Origin: Clostridia bacterium
GTDB taxonomy: Bacteria; Bacillota; Clostridia; Christensenellales; CAG-314
Reading direction: 5' to 3'
NCBI GenBank assembly: GCA_028703495.1
Contig: JAQVMT010000006.1
Location: 1-64,000 of the forward strand
DNA: 64,000 nt
A model generated the notes under the pieces. The model did not search any database. It was not told the DNA's origin and was given only the letters and a program-made list of their open reading frames with translations. Position numbers and translations under genes: made by a program. Positions 46,301-54,402 of this stretch are shown here, piece after piece (within the stretch, counting starts at the first letter, position 1; each line of letters starts with the position of its first letter).

Positions 46301-49300
46301 GGAAGGAACACATATTCCAATTTACATCTGTAAAAGCTGTAAGGCATCAAGTCAACAACTGTCGAAGGTATCTCAATCTCTTTAATTGCACAGTTGCTAA
46401 ACGCATTCCTGTTGATCGAAATCAGTCCCTCGTTAAGAGTAACATCGTCAAGGCTCTTAGCCATATAGAACAATCCTTCTCCAATCGTCTTTAACGTGGA
46501 GGGAAGAACGACCTTCGTCAATGAAACACAGCCGTAGAACGCATTTTTTCCGGTTTCAACTATGCTCGTGTCTTCGAGATTAACTTTTTCCAAAAGTCCG
46601 CAACCGCTGAAGGCTCTTTCTCCCAAGCCCGTGAATGTAGTGGGGAATGTTATGCTCTTTAAAGCAGTGTTGTTGTAAAAGGCATATTCACCGATCGATT
46701 CGAAGCCTTCGGGGAATACTATGCTCGTTACAGAGTCGTTACCGTAGAATACTCTGCCTGCAATCGACGTAATGCCTTCGGGTATTATTACATTGCCACC
46801 CAAGCCGTTGTATTCAATCAAAACGCCTTCTTGGATAACAAACTCCTCAACCAACGACGTTGTGTCGAACAGTATGGAAGCGTAATCGCTCCAAAGCTTC
46901 TTATATGTGTCAAGGTATCCGTAAGCAACGTATATCTTTGTGCCGTTCTCCTTCTCGAAAACATTTTCGCCCAAAGAAGGTACCGAATATACTTCGGTAA
47001 GTCTTACGTCGGCAACCGTTCCGCCAAATGCTCTGTCGCCGATATTCTTGAGTGTGGACGCTCCGAAGAACGTAAGCTTGGCAATGCTCGAGAATGCTCC
47101 GCTTCCGACAGAAGTCAATCCGTTGTAGGTGTAAACCGTTTCCACAGCTTTTTCCGCAAAAGCGTTTGCTCCGATATTATACTCATTGGGAACATAAACC
47201 TCTTTTGCCGTTCCCGTATAGCCCGTGATTGTGTTGTCCGTAATCGTAAACACCGAGATGTCGAAGATGTAATCGGCATATGCCGTCCAAGCCGCTTTGT
47301 AAGCCTCAACCGTTCCGTTGGGAACGTAAATCGCCTTTATTCCGGCTCCGAATGCATTGTCGCCTATTTGACAAGGCGTGTTGCTCTTAACGGTCACAAC
47401 CTCCAACGCTCCGTCGGCAAAGGCCTTTGCGCCAATACTTGTAATGCTTTCGCCCAGCTCAATCGCCTTCAAGGAGGTCATCGATGCAAATGCACTATCT
47501 CCGATTGATGTCAAACCGTTGTTCAGCTTGATATAACCCACGTTGGCAAAGCCCTTGAATACGTTTGCAGCAACGCTTGTTACCTCGTCGGGCAAGGTAA
47601 TACTTTTCTCGAGTCCCCAATACTTGGTCAACGCGCCGTCGGTAATTACAAAGTCTTCAATCTCATCGCCGTAGCCGAAGATGTAGGTCGAAATCTTTCC
47701 AAACAAAGCGTGAGCCTTGTATCCATCCACTGCCTCGTCGGGTACGAAAACTCTAAAATACGGCGTAACGTTGAAATATTGCGACCACAAGGATACGGGA
47801 GGTCCGTTGGTTGCAGGAGTATTCGCCGACATAAAGTTAATCGCAACGAAATTCGAGCACGCCGTGAACATTCCCGAATAGAAGGTAGCAAACGTCGTCG
47901 GGAAAGTGACACTCTTTAGGTTAGCACAACCCGAGAACGATGCCGCTTCCGCATAGGTCATTCCCTCGGGAAATTCAATTGAGGTTATTTTCTTATTTTG
48001 CGCAAACGCAGTCGACGCAACAGATACAATTCCGATATTATCCGGAATAATCACATCGCCGCCAGCTCCGTAGTACATAGTTAGTACACCGTCGGTAACC
48101 TTGAAGTCATCCGCCGAAGCAACGTTAACTATCTCATAAATTCGATTTGCATAAGCCGCCCAAGCGTCTTTGTATAACGCTACGACTTCTTTATTTACAT
48201 ATATATTAACCTTCTCATCAAATACGCTTTCGCCCAGCTCACACGGAGTCAAGGACAAAGCGGTTACACTTGTCAATAATTTGCAGCCCGTGAACGCGTT
48301 GCTGCCGATTTCCAGAATAGATTCGGGCAGAGCTACACTCTCAAGTACGGTACAACCCTCGAACGCGTTTTTGCCTATGCTCACAAGACCCTCTTCGAAT
48401 CTGACGCTTGTGATATTGGTGTTGCCCTTGAACGCGCCGTCGGCAATCGCCTGCGCCTTGGGTATGGTGATAACTCCGCCTTCGCCTTTATATCCGGTGA
48501 TTACCGAACCGTCCATTTCGTAGTCTTTATACGGATCGACCAAGCTAACCAAATACTGGCTCTGATTGAAGGCGTAGTCTTCGATCAATATGACCGCTTT
48601 GTCACCCGTCAATCTCGGCAAATAGTCTGTGATGTCGATTTTGATTGTGTTATCGGCATCTGCGACAAATCCGTAAACAGGTAAAGGTAAGTCGATAATC
48701 GGCTCTAAGGTCAAGTAGTCGTATAACTGAATATCCGAAACATAGTGGTTGTCGTAAACCTCCAACGTCATATACGTCTTCTCGCCCTCTGTGGTGAGTT
48801 TAAACGAATCCTCTTTCTCGGTGATTACAGGAGCCTCGGTGTCGAATGTAAACGTAAACGACCAATCCTGATATTCATTCGTGTAATAGTCGGGAGTTGC
48901 TCTCACTGTAAATGTGAGCTTAGCATTGTTGGGGACGATTTTTTCGTCGACATTGTAGTTGAAGTAGGTATAGCCGGGAATAAGTCCGCTGTTTGTATTG
49001 TAATATGCCTTTCTGACATTAAGTGCTTCATAGCTCCAAATAACAGCTCCGTCTTCTGTGGTAACAAAGTATTCGATTTTCTTACAGTTTCTTAACAGTC
49101 CCATATAGACCGTATAGATTCCTTGTAATCCGGTGTCGGAAACAGCGATGTACTTCTCGTCGGCATCGATGGCTTCCATTCCCTCGGGTACATTATAAAT
49201 ATACCTGCCCAGAGGATACAGATACTGTCCCATAACCGCCAAAGGAGTGGTTTGGTAGATCTCCGCAATCTCGTCGTCGAAAATCGTCTTGTCGAACACG

Positions 49301-51729
49301 TTAACCGCCGACCAATCGCCGTAGAATGACAAATAAGGCACCGATAGGTCGATTCCGTCATCGTTGCATGACGTCAATACAGCCCAACCCTCGACGTACA
49401 TTCCGTCAGCAAAGTTCTTCTCGAGATACTCCCTATCCGTTTCTCCCAAAGTTATCTTAACCTTGATTCTTAAGGTTTGATTTGCTTCTACCGTGACTTT
49501 TCCGCTCTCGCACAAAACGTTGTTTGCGTAAACCACGATCTCTGCTCCGTCCAGCATATAAGCCGTTCTTGAAAGAATGACTCCGTCAACGCCTTCGGTC
49601 AATACCGAAGCCGATACGTCGTAGCTCAATGCCTCGTCGGAAAGGTTAACCAAATTAAAGTTAAGGCTGTAAATACCCGATTTTTCGGGATCGTCGCCCA
49701 ATTCGAGCTTGGTTCTGTTTGTTCCCGTTACCGTCAAGTATGCTTGCGTATTTACGGCTTCTTCAAGGTTGACAAGTCCTGCTCCCTGACTTCTGGGAGA
49801 TACGGGGTTGCCGTTTTGACCCTCAACGATATCCGCGGTACTCATTAACAGCTGATAAACCATCGCGTTCAACTGTGTCTTGGATAATTCGGGATAGCTT
49901 TGTTTTAAGTACTGCTTCACCGCGATAACCGTGCCTGCAACGTTGGGCGAGGACATACTTGTTCCGCTCATATACGCGTAACCACCGATAATCGAAGAAT
50001 ATATGCCGCCGCCGTAACCCGTAATCTCGGGCTTAAGCGTCAGTCCTGCCAAGGGTCCCCAGCTTGAGAACTCGGACATAATAGCGGGATATCTGTTTTC
50101 ATTGCTGAAATTGAAGGTCTTGACCTCGGCATTTACCAGCTCTAGTCCTTCCTCTAAGGTTATCGAAGCCGTGGGTATGACCAAATTGGGCACCTGCATT
50201 CTTATAGCACCTTCGGCGTTGTTATATATCACACATACTACCGCTCCGTGCGCGGCGGCGATAGTCTGTTTTTGATCAAAGCTCAAGCCGAAGCCTCTTT
50301 GAATCAAAACAGCCTTACCCTCTACGTCCAAATTTTCGTACTCGCTTTCCGCTCCGCCGTTGGGAACAACAACGTATTCCAAAGTTACAGGATCGGCATT
50401 GGCAAGAATTCTCTCATAAAAGAAGTTATATGTGCTGTTTACGTCCACGCTGTCGTTGACAACGTACTTTTCACCGTTTCCGCCCAGCATATATATCTGA
50501 CCGAGAGCGTCCTTACTCGCAACCGTAAAGGAAGCATCGTACGATCCGGGCGAACCCACTACGCCGTAGTCGGGCGACGTTAACATACTTCCCGAATACT
50601 CTCCAAGCAGTCCTCTGTAATAGTTATTGCCTGCGGATGCGCAAAGCGTGATTCCTACGGCAGATACCATATCGTATACGGTGTTGGTTATGTCACCGGT
50701 GGCTTCTCTGGCAAAACCGGCACCCGCGCCCAAGGACATGTTCATCGCATCTACGCCCAAAAGTACCATATCGCTTACCGCGCTGATAATCGAGCTTGTA
50801 TAAGCCGAACCGCCATCTGAGAACACCTTGCAAATAGCAAGCTGAGCATTGGGCGAAACTCCCGTAATGACGTCATCGTCACCGGCGATAATTCCCGCAA
50901 CGTGCGTTCCGTGCGTATCTATGGGAGATACGTTGGTATCGTTGTCCGCATAGTCATATACATATCCGATTTTGGAGTTCATATAAACTCCGCTCAATCC
51001 GCTTTGAACCGAAAGTAGGTTTACCTCGTCTTCGGTCAAGGCTCCGTTAGAAAGCATATTGGAAAACGCCGAATGAGTATAACTCAAACCGGTGTCCAAA
51101 ACCGCAACCAACATTCCTTCGCCCTGATATTTCGTGTTGTTGATAAAGATTCCGTTTTCGGTAATCAGCGAATCTTCTTCCTCGCTGACTTCGGGAGCCT
51201 TGTACTCCTCGCAAACCTCGTAGCATACTACATTCTCCAAAGCCGCGACTTTCCTAATTTCGCCGATTTTTCCTCTTACAGCGAAGCCGTTAAACAAGGT
51301 CGTGTATGTATCCTCGAATTTAACCTCGATCTGCGCTTCTTCAATTTGCGCAAACACGCTTCTTTGTATCGATTCAAGCTTTTCCACAAGCTCCATACCG
51401 CTTTGTGAAAGAGCATAGTCGGCAACGCTTCCCGCATAACCTTCCGTAAGATATTGCTCTACAAGACTTACGCCGTCCAAAGCAATAAGCGCGGTGACCT
51501 CATTATCATTGTCCAAAACTTTCACGCCGTCACTAAACGTAAAGCCATTCAAAGCATCGGTATAAAAATTCTCAATCGAAACCGAATTCAATTGAAAATT
51601 ATCCGCAAGCGTTACTCCGCTTGTCCACTCCGAAGCTGTCTGTTCGGTTAAGGTGCTGCACGCGGCGAAAATCGCAAACGTTAACAACATCATTCCGATT
51701 ACAAACATAATTCTTCCTGTTTTTTTCAT
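43342..51729 (-). CDS. Giant lipoprotein: subtilisin-type protease with BspA leucine-rich repeats
   Basis: This 2795-residue protein has a lipobox IFAAC (Cys24), so it is anchored outside the membrane. A family S8 protease follows, with Asp212 (VAVLDTGLSYTH), His273 (DTHGTHVAG), an AGNN oxyanion block and Ser591 (SGTSMSSPNVAG). A PA domain is inserted at about 430-540. Fn3/Ig-like regions run to about 1060. From about 1070 to the end there are BspA-type LRR_5 repeats (SIGxxAFxxCxxL). These fall into seven modules, each opened by a block like FVIxxGVLxxYxGxGGNVIIPEG, near residues 1070, 1209, 1360, 1494, 1630, 2048 and 2182. GGAGG lies five bases before the ATG at 51729. A role in degrading or binding host or community proteins is inferred. 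Confidence 0.93.
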   Translation of the reverse strand: MKKTGRIMFVIGMMLLTFAIFAACSTLTEQTASEWTSGVTLADNFQLNSVSIENFYTDALNGFTFSDGVKVLDNDNEVTALIALDGVSLVEQYLTEGYAGSVADYALSQSGMELVEKLESIQRSVFAQIEEAQIEVKFEDTYTTLFNGFAVRGKIGEIRKVAALENVVCYEVCEEYKAPEVSEEEDSLITENGIFINNTKYQGEGMLVAVLDTGLSYTHSAFSNMLSNGALTEDEVNLLSVQSGLSGVYMNSKIGYVYDYADNDTNVSPIDTHGTHVAGIIAGDDDVITGVSPNAQLAICKVFSDGGSAYTSSIISAVSDMVLLGVDAMNMSLGAGAGFAREATGDITNTVYDMVSAVGITLCASAGNNYYRGLLGEYSGSMLTSPDYGVVGSPGSYDASFTVASKDALGQIYMLGGNGEKYVVNDSVDVNSTYNFFYERILANADPVTLEYVVVPNGGAESEYENLDVEGKAVLIQRGFGLSFDQKQTIAAAHGAVVCVIYNNAEGAIRMQVPNLVIPTASITLEEGLELVNAEVKTFNFSNENRYPAIMSEFSSWGPLAGLTLKPEITGYGGGIYSSIIGGYAYMSGTSMSSPNVAGTVIAVKQYLKQSYPELSKTQLNAMVYQLLMSTADIVEGQNGNPVSPRSQGAGLVNLEEAVNTQAYLTVTGTNRTKLELGDDPEKSGIYSLNFNLVNLSDEALSYDVSASVLTEGVDGVILSRTAYMLDGAEIVVYANNVLCESGKVTVEANQTLRIKVKITLGETDREYLEKNFADGMYVEGWAVLTSCNDDGIDLSVPYLSFYGDWSAVNVFDKTIFDDEIAEIYQTTPLAVMGQYLYPLGRYIYNVPEGMEAIDADEKYIAVSDTGLQGIYTVYMGLLRNCKKIEYFVTTEDGAVIWSYEALNVRKAYYNTNSGLIPGYTYFNYNVDEKIVPNNAKLTFTVRATPDYYTNEYQDWSFTFTFDTEAPVITEKEDSFKLTTEGEKTYMTLEVYDNHYVSDIQLYDYLTLEPIIDLPLPVYGFVADADNTIKIDITDYLPRLTGDKAVILIEDYAFNQSQYLVSLVDPYKDYEMDGSVITGYKGEGGVITIPKAQAIADGAFKGNTNITSVRFEEGLVSIGKNAFEGCTVLESVALPESILEIGSNAFTGCKLLTSVTALSLTPCELGESVFDEKVNIYVNKEVVALYKDAWAAYANRIYEIVNVASADDFKVTDGVLTMYYGAGGDVIIPDNIGIVSVASTAFAQNKKITSIEFPEGMTYAEAASFSGCANLKSVTFPTTFATFYSGMFTACSNFVAINFMSANTPATNGPPVSLWSQYFNVTPYFRVFVPDEAVDGYKAHALFGKISTYIFGYGDEIEDFVITDGALTKYWGLEKSITLPDEVTSVAANVFKGFANVGYIKLNNGLTSIGDSAFASMTSLKAIELGESITSIGAKAFADGALEVVTVKSNTPCQIGDNAFGAGIKAIYVPNGTVEAYKAAWTAYADYIFDISVFTITDNTITGYTGTAKEVYVPNEYNIGANAFAEKAVETVYTYNGLTSVGSGAFSSIAKLTFFGASTLKNIGDRAFGGTVADVRLTEVYSVPSLGENVFEKENGTKIYVAYGYLDTYKKLWSDYASILFDTTSLVEEFVIQEGVLIEYNGLGGNVIIPEGITSIAGRVFYGNDSVTSIVFPEGFESIGEYAFYNNTALKSITFPTTFTGLGERAFSGCGLLEKVNLEDTSIVETGKNAFYGCVSLTKVVLPSTLKTIGEGLFYMAKSLDDVTLNEGLISINRNAFSNCAIKEIEIPSTVVDLMPYSFYRCKLEYVFLPKSVTLNAFKSTNALIFGDNYFLHTVEFEEGFTQIGTQMFSGCYALENLILPKSLNGVGFSAFVSCTALETVDLSHTQVTQIQSSTFTGCTKLSKIYLPDGITTIAATAFRNCVSLKKIDLGPNVASIASQAFYGCTSLETINLEETVVKTIAANAFYGCSNLKQIALPDTLTSIGASAFKASALTLVTLSSENVALGAGAFDGTTPIIYVPSKTGEAYRAASNWSVYSALIIDIGDLFETNGSTITRYIGKLTSVTLPHGFTEIANGAFKSSAIEYIGMTDVVTVGESAFEGAKSLVKAEMYADISKIGAKAFYNCTSLKEVVIYSDNVPEIAADTFEGTPSDLIVYISEGTINEYLNVEDWKGHTFSEMGFVIEKGELLSYIGKGGNVVVPDGVTVIKEGAFANNQDIISVTLPDSVITIGANAFSYCESLESFVLGENVRYVGASLFKGCISLSYLYLGHSLLGMPDMMLYDCQSLQHIEIPASVRTIGANVTQYSGLVELTVPATVQEIAYEAFYGSYELVKLYCYANIEYSRNIFANLTSLEEAYFYGNIGTIQGWDFGSSTKLKVVEFHGDVDSIGLWSESLSDIMLSIANFSFIFAKNDSLERVEFFGNVGIIGGYAFNGCPALTEVIFHKGLDGIDGFAFGDCQNLTKWTIAEGNTQLAIDEYGIMYNADKTRMYRQPHAFDYDGEIVLPETLEEIDAFAFSHQTHYLSELTLTMNGWSQKSTQFTEFTIKTTKIVLPANLQSIGDHAFYAMPYLAEVATVDGKFANELIIDEYAFANCSYLSNLTIPANTVAIKSGAFANCAIENIQIPGSVKSFSFASVFAGNENIKSISVDESNQSYVVVDGVLFDRAMTILYFYSPLLTGTAYVVPEGVERIEANAFINNGVLEQVTLPTTLRVIGDKAFFATANLKTYIFLGTVAPILEGYISNEHEYSYANFMTHAGEGDVELTLYCPEGSNFDNFLWRLFFKNIKYMSEDK

Positions 51730-52013
51730 ATTATCCTCCATTATATTTATACTTATCCGCGTCTGATTTCATAATTAGAAGTGGATTAATATTTCAACTT
51801 TATGACAAATAATCACTCTTTCTTCGCACATCGGAAGTCAAAATATACGAATCCCATCGTACCGCCGTTATCGAATTCCCTATGAGTTTATATGTATTGG
51901 GACCATTAGAATTTGAGTGTCCAACGTGCCGCCGTCAATATATTCCTTATGAGTTAATCAATACTCGGGCTTTTCGTATTACTGTTCCCGACGTGCCACC
52001 GTTGTCGAGTTTC
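51730..52013. other. Intergenic region with a 67-bp tandem repeat and the giant gene's leader
   Basis: The right part is a three-copy 67-bp repeat running into the 3' end of the next regulator gene. The left part is the leader of the giant protease-LRR gene; on the minus strand TTGAAA, 17 bases, then TTATGA is a weak promoter candidate. Confidence 0.5.
51851..52010 (-). repeat. Three copies of a 67-bp unit at the 3' end of a regulator gene
   Basis: CGTACCGCCG at 51858, CGTGCCGCCG at 51925 and CGTGCCACCG at 51992 lie exactly 67 bp apart, and each is followed by a diverged ATCGAATTCCCTATGAGTT-like stretch. The rightmost copy overlaps the last codons and stop of the winged-helix gene. Confidence 0.88.
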
Positions 52014-53090
52014 TTATCCGTTACTTGTTATCGAACGGATTAGATCGCAGATTTCTTCAACTCTTTCGTCGCTTATGGTATATTCGTTCAAAACAGTGTC
52101 ACCCGAATGTCCCAATCTCATCTCTACGATTCCCAACCTTAAGAGTATATACATATGATGAGAAATTGTCGGAGCCGTTAAGTTTAACGCACTCGCCATA
52201 TCCTTAACTCTCATACTTTTGTTACGCAAAACGTTCAGTATCTTTAGCCGCGTTCCGTCCGCCAATGCTTTCATATACTCTAACAGAACGCCGTTGTTGA
52301 TAATCGCATCGCGCTCCCAAGTCTTTAATTCCTCGTATTTCATTCCTACCATCGAATAATCACCCTTATCCTTATTCGTAAACGACCGAATCTTGTTGAA
52401 CAACATTATTCCGCAATTCACGTTAAGCAAACTTACATCGTCATCGAATTTCGTGCTGTAATACGAGTAAAAGCTGTCCCATTCCTTTATTTTCGACATG
52501 ACGGCAATGCTTTTGTTGAAATCCCTCTCCACAATATAAAAGTTGTTCTTTAGTATCGGAATCGTAATTTCAAAGTATTCCTTCATGCAATTGTACAACT
52601 TATGCCTGTTGCCGTATGTATCGAGAATAAGCATCATTTCGTTGTCGTCGAACAATGGCGAATTGATAAGATTGAATACCTGATCGATGGACCTCAATTC
52701 CGTTATCCCGCCTAACTCTACAACCTCACCTATTCTTTCAAGTACAAAGCCCCCGATTAGTTTATCGATGTCGCTCTCGTTCGTAACCGAATCGAATTGC
52801 TTGGCACAGTAAAAATACAAGCTCAACAAATATGGAAATTTACTGACGTCACTGTCGACAAACTTCATCAAATAGCCAAAGCTTCTCCCTTGAAAAATCT
52901 CTCCGATAACCTTATCCCTGTATTCCTTTATCCTTCCGATACATTCGGCGAGCTTTTCCTTGCTCTGCCCGTAGCGTTTGTCCGCCTTTTCAACCTCCTC
53001 AACCTGATTCCACTTGCTTTCGTATAAACACATTACGGCTTCGCAATAGTAGTTGGGCTCGGTTTGAAGATTTACTCTCAATTTACTCAT
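52014..53090 (-). CDS. Second long regulator with C-terminal ArsR-type winged helix
   Basis: This 358-residue protein has the same plan as the regulator at 41900: a long helical N-terminal region without a named family and an ArsR-type winged helix at about 270-345. The latter has ALADGTRLKILNVLRNKS, recognition helix LNLTAPTISHHMYILLRL, and a wing with VEMRLGHSGDTVLNEYTI. The N-termini of the two are not obviously alike at the residue level, but both hold YxxYFxxL- and LYF-type helical stretches. It lies upstream of the giant protease-LRR gene on the same strand. GGAGGG lies seven bases before the ATG, and a promoter lies about 90 bases upstream. It probably controls surface genes here; that is inference. 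Confidence 0.8.
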   Translation of the reverse strand: MSKLRVNLQTEPNYYCEAVMCLYESKWNQVEEVEKADKRYGQSKEKLAECIGRIKEYRDKVIGEIFQGRSFGYLMKFVDSDVSKFPYLLSLYFYCAKQFDSVTNESDIDKLIGGFVLERIGEVVELGGITELRSIDQVFNLINSPLFDDNEMMLILDTYGNRHKLYNCMKEYFEITIPILKNNFYIVERDFNKSIAVMSKIKEWDSFYSYYSTKFDDDVSLLNVNCGIMLFNKIRSFTNKDKGDYSMVGMKYEELKTWERDAIINNGVLLEYMKALADGTRLKILNVLRNKSMRVKDMASALNLTAPTISHHMYILLRLGIVEMRLGHSGDTVLNEYTISDERVEEICDLIRSITSNG

Positions 53091-53792
53091 ATTTCACCCT
53101 CCGAATCGTAGGATTCTGTTTCGGCTTGCCGATCGGCTTTGAAGCAGCCCCTGCGAATATCAGTTTTTCTCGCTCCGATTTAGCGCATTATAACATAAGC
53201 GCAATACGCGTGTCAAGAAATTAGATGAACATAAAATTGTTTTTTGTCCATAAATTCGTTCGATGTGCTTCAAAGCTTGACTTTATGAAAGCAAATATCA
53301 GTAATAATCAGTAAGTAAAGCTACTTAAATGAAGTAAGAAACAAGTCTACGGACAATAAAGCAGAAAGCTTATACTAAGCGGCTTCTAATATTAGTATTT
53401 ACGAGAATTATTCATGTTCAAAATAAAAAGCGGATATTAAACTTAGAATATAAGCGGATTGTTTAATGCAAAAAGGTTACCGACTGTATAATAAATTTGA
53501 CGTGGGATAATCACATATGTAAATCCGTAATAGTTTTATAACGAAAAACGTCCCCGAATCAAATCATCGGAGGCGGTTGGATATTCTTAATATGTTTGTT
53601 AAAATGCACGTTTGCGTTTTGTATGCAAAGTTGGAAAAATTGCTAGCCTGTATTAATGCATATACATATTGTAAGTTAAGTTGACTTAGCCAATATAACA
53701 TTCATCGCTGCGCATGCGTTTGCGTGGCTATACAAAGTAACGCGCAAGATGAATAGTTATGATAATGCGAATGTCAACACATATTCACATAT
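53091..53792. other. 700-bp AT-rich intergenic region
   Basis: Apart from the promoter of the regulator gene at 53187-53216 I see no gene, strong hairpin or repeat in this stretch. Confidence 0.5.
53187..53216 (-). promoter_or_regulatory. Promoter of the second winged-helix regulator
   Basis: On the minus strand TTGACA (53211-53216) and TATAAT (53187-53192) are spaced by 18 bases. Both boxes are consensus. Confidence 0.85.
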
Positions 53793-54344
53793 TTACAACT
53801 CCGACTTCTGCATATTCGAGATGATTTTTTCCGCAACTTCCAACGGCGTGAGGTCGGTCGTATCGATAACCAAATCGTAATTAGACCTATCCGAGCAATC
53901 GACGCTATATAGCCTTTGAAAACGCTCGTTCTCCACTTTTTGTCGCATTTGCAGTTGCAGAGTAGCCTCTTCTACCGAAGAATAATGCTCCTCGGTAAGC
54001 TTTCGTCCGTAAACAACCCGTTCGGCTGCTACCTCGGGCAATACCGTAAGATAGACCTTTAGCGACTTATCCACGAAGTACCACGCCAAGCGCGAGTCAA
54101 AGACGACCTTTGCTCCCGCCTTCTCTCGAGCGATCCTCTTGGTTTCCCCGTCGATAAGGCTGTCCACATTGTTGTCCCTGTCGGTAATGTATTTGTTAAA
54201 CTCCAAAGCAGTCATACCCTTGTCGTTAGCCAGCTTGCGTAATATACTGCCCGTTGTAAACACAGCGTATCCGTATTTTTCGTTCAAAATTCTGCATACA
54301 GTGCTTTTTCCGCTACCCAACGCACCTGCTATTGTAATAAACAC
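53793..54344 (-). CDS. Cytidylate kinase-like P-loop kinase
   Basis: This 183-residue protein starts with the P-loop AGALGSGKSTVC and continues as FTTGSILRKLA, resembling the short cytidylate kinase-like family. The middle has KVVFDSRLAWYF and the lid-like RQKVENERFQRLY; the end is YDLVIDTTDLTPLEVAEKI. Such proteins phosphorylate CMP or dCMP, though some members have unknown substrates. It starts with GTG, with GGAGGG six bases upstream. It lies 58 bases after the large GLUG/InlB surface gene on the same strand, an unusual place for a nucleotide kinase. It is probably not the main cytidylate kinase of the cell, which is normally longer. Confidence 0.75.
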   Translation of the reverse strand: MFITIAGALGSGKSTVCRILNEKYGYAVFTTGSILRKLANDKGMTALEFNKYITDRDNNVDSLIDGETKRIAREKAGAKVVFDSRLAWYFVDKSLKVYLTVLPEVAAERVVYGRKLTEEHYSSVEEATLQLQMRQKVENERFQRLYSVDCSDRSNYDLVIDTTDLTPLEVAEKIISNMQKSEL

Positions 54345-54402
54345 GTTATCCCTCCGTTCCGCAATTACTTGCGCCTAATTTTATCGTACAGCACTACTTT
54401 CT

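Noticed and set aside
44038-47508. Long plus-strand frames opposite the protease-LRR gene
   Set aside because: Antisense shadows of a repeat-rich gene; no starts or motifs.
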